From contig CAMUZS010000003.1 in assembly GCA_947165285.1 (NCBI GenBank), forward strand, positions 1 through 64,000: DNA of 64,000 nt, written 5' to 3'. A model generated the notes under the pieces. It worked only from the letters and a program-made list of their open reading frames with translations, had not been told where the DNA came from and ran no database searches. Below are positions 11,105 through 23,100 of this stretch, piece by piece (position 1 is the first letter of the stretch; every line of letters begins with the position of its first letter). The stretch is from an uncultured Mycoplasmatota bacterium (GTDB taxonomy: Bacteria; Bacillota_I; Bacilli_A; RF39; UBA660). Both the position numbers and the translations under genes were made by a program.

Positions 11105-14100
11105 AATTTACTGAAGAAATATTTTTTAAAACATAATTATTTAACTTTTTATAGTCATTTACATTTATTATTGTATCTTTATTAAGATCTGATGCTTTTT
11201 TCTCTATATAGTTAAATGTTATTGTTTTTAAAACATAATTATTTAATTTTTTATAATCATTTACGTTTATTATTCCATCTCCATTTATATCTCCTCGAAC
11301 TACTATTGTTACTTCATCATATTCTTGTCCATTGATTATTAGTTTTATCTTCATTCCTGTTTTTACTGTTTCATCTTTATAGAATATTTCATTTTCTTCT
11401 TTATCATAAAAATGTAGTGTATTTTCGTTGTTTTCAAATTTTGGAATAATTTCGCTTATTTTTGTTTTTGGCTCAAATCCTATGACATAGTTTTCTTTTC
11501 CTTCAGCATCTCCTTCTAGGTCTTCTTCACTAAAGTGTACTACTTCATATTCATTACTTTGTATGGTCTTACTTGCTACATTTACTGTTATTGTTGCATA
11601 TATATTTTCATCATGTTTACTTACTATTTGTACTATTGTTGATCCATATTTCTTTCCTTTTATTACTCCATTTTCTACTGTTGCTATACTTTCATCTTGT
11701 ACACGCCACTCTACTTCTTGATATGTTGTATCTATTGGATGTAATACATATGTTATTTCTTTTTCTTCTTCTTTTTCGATTAATATTTCTTCTTCACTTG
11801 CTATTATACTTATCAAGTCTTTTTCTCTTGTTACTTTTATTTTTATCTCTCTTGTTGTTTCTTGATCCTCTGCTGTTAATGTTATTGTGATTTCATTTTC
11901 TCCATATTCTAGTTGTCTCATTTCATTTCCTTCTACTGTTGTATCTATATCTTCTGGCACTACTTCAAATGATATTATATTTGTTGAATCACTTACTGTT
12001 ATTTCATAATCATTAACATTATTATTAAATTCTGGATCTAATTCTCCACTTGATGGTATTAGACTTATTACATTTACATTTTTACTTGCTGGTCTTATTA
12101 TTTCAACTGTATATATATTTACTTCTCCACTTTGTGATGTTACTGTTATTGTTCTTGTTTGACTTCCTAAATTAACATCTGATGTTCCTAAACCATTTAC
12201 ACTTGAATTTATTGATACGCTTCCTTCTAGTGTTATCTTCTCTGTCTTTTCTGATACTGTTATTTGATAGCTATTTTCTTCACTATCAAATTCTTTATTC
12301 CATACTCCTACATCACTTGTTAATGTTAATAATTTATTTTCTGTTGATTTTGCTTTATTTACCACCACTTGATATGTTCTTACTGCTCCACTTGCACTTT
12401 CTACTGTTACATAGAATCTATTTTCTCCATAACTTATTGTTTTATATCCTAAGTCTGTTGAATCTATTGTTGCTGTTTGATCTTCGGCTTCTGCAAATAC
12501 ATTTACTGTTTCTACATTTTCTCCTACATTTACTTCATAATACATTGTCTCTTTATTAAATGTTGGTTGTAATTGATATCCTGATACATCTAATGTCTTT
12601 AAGTAATTTGATGCTTTACTTTGTCTTACTACACTTATTTCATAATCTGTTGTACTTGAGTTATCTTTTGCTGTTACAACTACATGTACTTTATTTGTTC
12701 CTACTTTAAATGATGAGTTTCCAGTTACTTGTACACTTGCTTCTTCATCTTCTTTTACATATGTCATATCTAAGCTTCTTACCTCATTTGGTACTAATAT
12801 CGTATATGCTGTTATTAGTTTATGGAATCCTGGATATAATTCTCCATTTCTTACCACTAATTTTGATAGGTAAGACGATGCATTTATATGTCTTATGAAT
12901 TTTATCTTATATTCTTTTGTTGTACTTGTATTTTCTGCCGTTACTTTTAATGTTACATTTGTTTCTTCATTTTCTGTTAAATCATATGTATCATTTCCTG
13001 TTATGCTTGCGTTATTATCACTTAATATTCCTGTTACACTTACTTCTTCAACACTTTCATCTACTTCTACTTCATATATGAACGTATTCTTATTAAATTC
13101 TGGATCTAATTCTCCATCACTTATTAAAATATTTGTTAGATATGCATCATCATTATATGCTCTATTTACTATCAATGTATATACTCTTGTTTCATTTGAT
13201 TCTGATGTTGCGCTTACTTGGATTACATTCTTTCCTTTTGATAAGTTTACTTTTCCATCTCCACTTATTGTTGTTGTTTCTACTTCAGGTAGAGCATTTA
13301 TCATTATTGATGATACGTTTGTTCCTACATTTATAGTGTATGGTCCTTGATCTGTTTTTGTAAATGTCTTATCTAATGTTTGATCTAATACACTTAATTC
13401 TTTTATATAGTTATTTCTTGATACACTCTTATTTACTGTTATTTTGTATTCTTTTGTTGTTATATTATCTGGTGCTGTAACTTTAACTTTAACTATATTT
13501 ATCCCACTTACTAAATTCTTATTTCCTGATATTTCAACTTTCGCATTTTCATCACTTGGCGTTGCTATTATATTTAAGTCTTTTATTTCACTTCCTACTT
13601 CTAAGTTGTAATCTTCTACTCCTTTATTAAATATTGGATAATAGTTTTGGCCTTCCACTACTAATGATGATAATGTCGCATCGGCACTTTCAATTCGATA
13701 TACTACTAATGAATAGATATTCTCTTTATTATCTTGTGATATTACTTTTATTTCTATTTCATTTCTTCCTAGACTTAAGTTTAATTCTCTACTTCCTCCC
13801 AAGATATTATTTATTTTTACTGTTGAATGTTCATTCTCTTTTATTGTATCTATTTTTATCTTATCGATTGAATTTGATACTGTTGTTGCATAATTATTTA
13901 TATCTGGATTAAAGTCTGGTGTTAATTGTCCTTTATCTATTTCTAAACTTATTAATCTATTTGAAAAATATTCATCTTCCCTTAAGTTTACTTTTAATTT
14001 GTATTCTCTTACTTTTTCACTCTCTGATGTTACTTTTATTATTACTATATTTGGATTATTATTTTGACTGAAATTTTCATTTCCTATTATTTCATAGGTT

Positions 14101-17100
14101 GCTTTTTCACTTTCTAATTCTAAGACATTTATTTTTAATTTTGTTACTTCTTTTCTTACATCTACTTCATAATCTTTTACTTCTTTATCAAATGTTGGTG
14201 ATATTACTCCCTCTACTTGTAATTCTTTGATGTAGTTATTATCATCCATCTTTTTATTTACTGTTATCTTATATGTCTTCTTTTCTCCATCTGGGGCTAC
14301 TACTTCTAGTTCTATTTCATTTTCTCCTGGTTGTAAATTAAATTCTCCATTTCCATTTACCATTACTTTATTACTTTCTGCTTTTCCCACTACATTTATT
14401 TTTTCGACATCTTTTTCTACTTCGACTGTATATTCTGTTTTACTTGGACTAAATTTTGGATCTAATTCTCCTTGATCTATTTCTATACTTTCTAGATTTA
14501 AATTATAGTTTCGATGTATATTTACTCTATATGTATCTATATTTCCATTTTCTGCCGTTACTGTTATTTCTTTGATGTTATCTCCATATTCTAAATATTC
14601 TTCACCGTTTCCTATTACATTTGATTTTTCATTTTTTGCTTTTGCCTCTACTTCGACTTTTTCTACATCATTATTAACAACTACTCTATAATAATGCTCT
14701 TCTTCATCAAAGACTGGATCTAATTCATAATTTGTATTTCCTTTATATACTCTTAGACTTCCTAATTTATTATTTGATGATAATGCCTTATTTACTGTTA
14801 ATTGATATGTCTTTGACATTGTCTTATCTTTATTTTCTACGATGATATTTATTGTATTTTTTCCACTCTTTAAGTTTTGATTTCCTACTATTTTGACATT
14901 TGCTTCATTTGATGAGGCTATCGCATGGATTGTTAATTCTTCTACTTCTTCTCCTACATTTACACTATATCTTGTTGTACTTCGATCAAATGTTGGACTT
15001 ATATTTCCTTCATCTACTATCAAACTTATTAAGTCTACATCTATATTTGGTTGTTTTATTACATTTACTGTATACACACTTTCTTGTCCATGATTATTTG
15101 TTCTTATTGTTACTATATTATTTCCTGTTACTAAGTCTATTTCTTGTTTTTGTTCTGTTATAACAGTATCAACATCTTGAGCAAATGCTTCTACTGTTGC
15201 TCTTGTCTCACTTCCAGGTACTATTACACTATATTCATATGTTGTACTCTTAAATTGTGGTGATAGATTATAAAATACTCCCGTTGATACTGTTATATTT
15301 TTTAATCTTGAATTATATTCACTTTCTCTAAATATATGTAATATATATGTTCTTTCACTTCCATCATTTGCAGTTACTGTTATTTCACAATCATTATTTC
15401 CTTCTTCTAAGTATGTATATCCACTTATTGTTACTCTCGATTCTTCAAATTCTGGTTCTGCTGTGAAATCAGAAAGTGATAGATCTGTTGTATCTTTATC
15501 TACAAATATTGTATATTCTTGTACTTGTTTATTAAACTCTGGATCCAATTCATAATTTTCATTTTCATTTTTCTTTATCTCTAGTTTCTTTAAGTATGTA
15601 TTATTATTCTTACATCTTTCTACTTCTAGTTCATATTCTTTTGTTTTCTTATTCATTCCATCATATACTTCTAGTTTTACTTTTGTTTTTCCTACTGGTA
15701 ATGAATAATTTCCATTTTCTATGTAATTTTCTCCAACACGCATTTTTACTTTTTGTTGTTCATTTTTTGTTTCATATAATACATCTAAATTATCATATTC
15801 ATATGGTACTTTTATTTTATATGATACAACATCTTCATTATATGTTGGACTTAGTATACACTTATCATCGATACATTCTAATCCATCCAAATTATTTAGT
15901 CCTATATTTCTTAGGGTTTCATCTCTTAGTATATTTCGATGTATATTAAGTTTATATTCTTCCTCAGTTACTCCATCTTCTGCTTGTACCCTTATGTAAT
16001 GTACATTAACATCACTTGTTAATTCAACATCTCCATTTCCTGATACAACAGTTGATGTTTCTTGATTTGGTATTCCTAATACATTAATACTTTCTTCATC
16101 TACATATTCATATACTTCATATTCTTTTATTTCACTATTAAATGCTGGTTCATAGTATCCCTTATCTATTTCTATATTTGATAATGTTGCATCTGTTGAT
16201 AAGTCTAATTCTAATCTTAAACGATATGTTACAGATACATTTCCATCCTCTGAAATAACCATTACTTCATATATATTTTCTTCACCATTTACATATGTTA
16301 GATATGGTGTTTTTATTATATTTGCATTTGGATCTTGGGCTACTGCGCTGACACTTGATTCATTAAGAATAGTATTTTTAGGTACCATCCATGTGTATTC
16401 TTTTACATTTGGATTAAATACACTTGTTAAATATCCCACATTTACTTCCAAATTATTTAATAATGCTATATTATTTTTTGCTCTAGTAATTATTATTTTA
16501 TATTCTTCTTTAGTAAATCCATCTGGTGCTGTTACTCTAACAATATAAATATTTTCATTACTTGATGATAATGTTAAATTAGTATCTTTAGTGATTTTAG
16601 CATTTGGATCATCAGTAGTTGCAATTACTTCATCCTTCATTAAAATCTTTTTAGCATTTTCAACATTAATCCTATATTCATGTACATCTGGATCAAATGA
16701 TACTGGATCATTATTTTCATCTACAAAATTATATCCAACTACATATAGATTTGAAAGTTTGGCATTATCTGTTCTTTCTTTATTTATATTAATAACATAT
16801 TTCTTAGCACTTCCATCTTCTGCTGTTACTGTAATTTCTCTTGTAGATAATCCATCACTTACTAATTGTCTTTCATATCCTGTTGCTGTAGCATTTGCAT
16901 CTTCTAATTCTACATCAAAAGAAAGATAAGCTACTGATGAATCTAAATTTAATGTATAAGTTCTATCACTTAAATCAATATCATCATTTTTATCATCAAT
17001 ATCATAATTAAAGTCAGGAATTAATACTCCAGATGATGGAATTATTTCAATTAATTGTCTATTATTATTTTTAGGTCTATTTACAGTTACTGTATATTCT

Positions 17101-20100
17101 CTTGTTGCACCATTTTCTCCAGTAACTATTATTTTAAATATATTTTCTCCTGCTACTAATGAATGAATTCCTTCTCCAGATATTGTAGATGATGCACTTT
17201 CAGCTGTTGCACTTAAATTAATACTTTTTGTTCCTATTGGAACATTAATAGTATATTGTTCAACTGTTTTATTAAATTCTGGAGATATGCTAACACTATT
17301 AGCACCTATTTTAGCACTTAATGAAGATAAATAATTATTATTATTTTTAGCTCTATTAATAGTTACATAATACTTTCTTTTTATACCACTTGTTGATGTT
17401 ACTATTATTGTTACTTTATTTTCTCCAGTATTTAAATTGAATTTTCCTAATTCTCCATTGTATTTATGTGTTTGTTCATCTTTTAGAGCCTCTCTTGTTA
17501 CTCCATTATATAGTGTTTCTACTTTAGCACTCTTATCTATTGTTTCAGCATATAATTCTATTTCTTCAATTGCATAATCTACATCAATAGAATAATCTAA
17601 TACTTCTTTATTAAATGTTGGAATAACATCACCATTAGATGTATATAAGTAGTCTAAATATGTATTTGAATAAGCCTGTTTATTAACATTTATAGTATAT
17701 GTTTGTGTATCTACTTTATTTGATGAAGTTACTTCAATTTCTACTATATTATTTCCTACTACTAAACTTTCATTTCCTCTGACGATATATGTTGCACTTG
17801 GATCTAAAGTAGTTATATTATCAAAAATTAATGTATTAATTTCATTATCTATAGTCACATTATAATTAAATACATAACTATTAAATTCTGGACTTATTTC
17901 ATAATTTTTTATCTTAATATTTTTTAATAATGCAGATACTATTTCTTTTCTTGTTACATTTAAGTTAATTGTTTTTATACTTCCATTTTCTGCAGTTACT
18001 AAAACTTTTACAAGATTTTGTCCTACTTGTAAATTTTCATTTCCAACTACATTATATGTTGCTTTTTCATCACTTAATTTTACTTTTAAATCTAAACTAT
18101 CTTCTTCATATGGTATTTCTACATTATAATTAGGATTATCATTTGTATAACTTGGCGTCATTACTCCGTTTAATACTTCTAATTCTTCAACATTATTATT
18201 TGAACTTCCTGCTTTTGTAACAACGATTGTATATGTTTTAATCTTTCCTGATTCTGATGCTACTTCAACTGTAAAATAATTAATTCCAGTTTCTAGATTT
18301 TGAAGTCCATCACCAGTTATTGTGGCATTTCTATCATAGCTTTCAGCAATTATATTTATTGTATTAACACTATTATCAACTGTTAAATTATAAACAGTTG
18401 TATTTGCACTAAATGTTGGATTTATTGCATATCCTTCAACTTCTAATCTCTTTAAGTTATTATTATTACTTGGTAATTTATTTACATTTAATTTATATTC
18501 TTTAGTATTTACTTTATTTGCTGCCGTTACTTTTATTTTTACAGTATAGTCTCCTACTTCATTAAATTCATTTCCTATTATTTCATATGTTGCATTACTA
18601 TCTATTGGTACTATACTAGTAAATGTTAAATGATCATCATTTGTTTCTAAGTCATATTCATACACATCTGATGAAAATAATGGTGACAATTCAATACCAG
18701 AAATATTTAAAACCTTTAATCTTGCCTCAGTATTAGCTTTTCTCTTAACTAGAATTTGATAATCTCTTGTATAATTATCTGCACTTGTTACTTTAACTGT
18801 TATTAAATTATCTCCGACATTTAGTGAATATGTTCCTGTTCCAACTAAACTTGAATATTCTACTTCTGTTTCAGCTGTTACTGTTATATTTTTAATATCA
18901 TAATCCAATTCAATTTCATAATATGATTCTTCAGGATCAAACGAAGGTACTAGTGTTCCTACATCTGTTTGTATTTTTAATAATTTAGTATTTCTTGATG
19001 TTTCCTCATCTAATCTTGTTATTGTTACTGTATAATCTTTACTAGTATTATCTTGTGCAGTAACACGCACTATTACTTCATTATCTCCAACTTCTAAATC
19101 ATCATTTATTACTTCATATGTTGAACGATTATCATCTAATTCTACAATAAAGTGAGCTTTGTCTTTTGAATATGGAACTACTGCATTATATTCCTCAGTA
19201 TTTGAATTAAATGTAGGTCTAAGTGCTCCTTCTTTTAATATTAAATTTTTTAATTTATTATTTGATGATTCTTCTTTTATTACTTTTACATGATATGTTT
19301 TTGTTGATGTATTATCCTCAGCTAATGTTACTAAATCTATGAAATTATCTCCAATTGTTAATTGATATGTTTGATTTCCACTTACTGTTGTTGTATTTAC
19401 TTCAGGAACTCCAGTTATTGTTATTTCATGAGTATTGGCATCTACTTCAACTTCATAGTTTATTTCATCACTTTCAAAGTTTGGTGAAAGTTCTCCTGCA
19501 CTTACATCTATTCTTGATAAGTTAGCATTTGAATTTGGTTTTCTTGTAACTACTATAGTATAATTTTTAATTAATCCTGATTCTGATGTAACAGTAATTA
19601 ATATATCATTTTTTCCAACTTTTAAATTATATTTACCATTTCCTAATACTTGGGCTAATTCATTTTCCTTCGTACCATATACATTTAACCAAGATACATT
19701 ATTATCTACAGTTAAAGTATAATTATCTTCTTCCTTATCAAATTCTGGTGTTAAAGAAAATTCTTTATCATCATTATATACTGTCAAAGATGATAATAAA
19801 TTATTTGTACTTGCTGGTCTATTTATTGTAATAACATATGTTAAAGTTGTTCCATCTTCAGCAACTGTCATTATTCTTTTCTTGTTTTCGCCAACTTTTA
19901 TTGTGTTATTATCTAATAAACGATATGTTGTTGTATTTACTTCTGATGTTGCACTTATATCAATGCTTGTTGTTCCTTCTTCCACACTAAATGAATATTC
20001 CAATGTATTCTTATTGAAATTATCTATTTTTTCTACATTATCAATACTTGCTGATAAATTGCTTAAATATGCATTAGAATTTTTTTCACGATATATATTT

Positions 20101-23100
20101 ATTTTATAGGTTTCTGTATCTCCACTTTCTGATGTTGTTACTATATTAAATGTATTATTACCTGTATTTAATTGTTTATTTCCTGTTCCTGATACACTTG
20201 TTGTTGATGGTACTTCTGCATGAGCAATTATATCAACATCTGAAATGTTATTTGGTACAGTTGCATTATATACACCAGTATTTATTTTATTAAATTCTGG
20301 TGATATTTCGTATGTTGTATTATTTTTTTCAATTGATAAATCCGATAAGAATACATTAGTATTTCTTTCTCTATACACATTTATTACATATGTTTTAATT
20401 TCACCATTTGCTGCTGTTACTATTATTCTTATTTGATTTATTCCTACTTGCAAATTTTCATTTCCATTTACTACAAATGTAGCATTTGGATCATCTTGTT
20501 CAACATATATTTGTAAAACATTTTCTTTTAATTCATCTATTTCATTTGTATTATTTATTTGATATGTTTCTATTTCATTTGGCACACTTATATAATATTC
20601 TAAGATATCTTGATCATAATTTATTATTCTTTCTGGATTTAAAATATTTAATACAGACAAATCATTATTTCCAGTCATATCACGAGTTACCACATAATTA
20701 TAAACACTATGATTTTGGCTATCTTCACTTGTTATTGTTATTGTAAATGTATTTTCTCCACCTTTTAATGTTACTTTTCCATCTCCATTTACTTCTTGAT
20801 ATGGATGTCCTTTATCTACATTAAACCATAATTGTTTTATTCTTGATGGTACTGTTAAGTAATATGTTTGTGTATTTTTATTAAATACTGCTGGGTTTAA
20901 ATTACAGAATGTTTCTGATGAACCACACAATGATGGAACTAAACCAGCAACATGAATATCATATGGATATTGATTTGAATTTGCAGCTCTTGTTACATGT
21001 ATTTTATATATTTTTTCATTCCCAGCTTCAGCAATAACTTTTATTTCATATACAGATTCTCCAGATGGTACATCAAATGTTCCAAGTCCTTCAATTTTTG
21101 CAGTTGAATCTTCTGGTCTTGCATGAAGATAAATACTTGTTTCTAAATCATTAAATGTTACATAATAATCTTCTTCAGCCATATCAAATGTTGGAGTATA
21201 TGTTTTTTCTGTTGATTCTCCTGTATCAAAATTTATACCTTTTACAGTTATATTTGATAAAAAGTTATTTTCTGAAGGTTGAGGAAGTAATGTTATACGT
21301 GCATACCCACTACCACTTTTTGCATAGTATGATACTGGATTTGATGAGACATTTCCTGTATTAACAGTGTATGTGCTTTCATTATTTGATGTTGCACAGT
21401 TATAACAATACATACTCTTTGTATATTCTTTATAACTAATTAAATTTTCATTTCCAATATATGAAGAACCACCAGTTCCTGCTTGAACATTTGCACCACC
21501 AAAACCACCTGTCCATCCAGCGCCTCCGCCGCCGCCTCCGCAGGCGTTACCACGACCAGATCCTCCGTAACCAAAGCCACCGCTTTGATAACCACCAGAT
21601 GAACTATTTGTATAACCACCAGCATGTCCACCAGCTTGACTAGTTCTATACCAATATTCGGCACCTCCACCAGCACCAGATACTATTAATACTTTATCTC
21701 TTTGAGAACTTAATGAAGATAATACGCCTGATGTAGTTGCTATATGTGTAGCACCACCACCAGCACCAGATCCACAACCAGAAACAGCATTACCTCCACC
21801 GTTATATCCACCATATGCATCTGTTTTATAAGTGTAGCTGTTATCACGTCTACTAGTTGACCCACCAACTCCACCGACATTTACATATAATATATCATCC
21901 CTTTTTAGAAATACTACACCTGTAGCATAAGCACCGTATCCTCCCTTAAGAGATGAATTACCACCGGCTGCACCCCAAGTTTCTAATTGATAATAACCGG
22001 TATATGGTGCTACAAATTGTTCTTGTTTTCCACTATAAGGATAATTATAGATGATTTCCTCACCGCTATCAGCTTTATCAATAATTATTTTATAAACATT
22101 AGTTTGAGAATTTGGTTCAGTAACTGTTATTGTACCTATTCCTGATTTTTTAATATATCCAAATCCAGACAAAGTAATATTTGCTTCATCATCATATGCA
22201 GTTGCATTTATTTTTAATGTCATAGTCGAAGCTAAAATAGAAACATTATAAACATTTTCATCCGGATCAAATTCTGGGGTAAAATCATAATCGTTTATAG
22301 ATAAAGATTTTAATTTTGATGAGTGTTCTCTAAAAACATTAAGAACATAAGTAGTTGAATTATTTCCATCTTCAGAAATAACTGTAATATTAAAAATATT
22401 ATTTCCACTTTTTAAAGATAAATCACTAGGTAAATATAGAGTTTGTGATGTTCTACCTTTTACTATATCTAAATCTAATATTTCAACATCATAAGGAACA
22501 TTTATATTATAAGTTAATTTAGTTGGACTAAAATTCGAGATTGATTCATCACCAATTTTAATATCTTTTAAATATTTATAAGATGAAGCAAGTCTTGTTA
22601 TATTTAATTTATAAACTAAAACATTACCAGCATCTGCAGTAACTGCAATATCATAAGTAGAAAGTCCAGCTTCAATGTCAAAATTTCCTACACCTGACAC
22701 TACTGAAGTTGATTCTTGTGGAACTGCACTAATATCTACATTAGAACTCTCACTATCAAGCAAAACATTATATTCTAATGTTTCCGGATTAAAATCCACA
22801 TCAAAAATACCAGATGTTACATCCAATGATTCTAAATATGCATTTGTATTTGAAAGTTCTGTTAATGTAATTCTTGCATAACCAGTACCAGATTTTGCAT
22901 AATCAGTAGTTGCCGTACCAGATACTCTACCATTTGAAATTGTATAATTTTCTGCAGCAGTATTTGTACTACATGAATAACATGTCATATGTTTTTGAAC
23001 CGATTCATCTGAAAGAAGTAAACTATTACCAATGTATGATGATCCACCAGTACCAGCTTGAACGTTACCTCCACCGAAGCCGCCCATCCAGCCGCCGCCG

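Noticed and set aside
11573-15949. Long plus-strand ORFs rich in Leu and His within gene B
   Set aside because: They are shadows of the giant minus-strand frame, lack ribosome sites and read as low-complexity protein; the opposite frame has clear domain structure.
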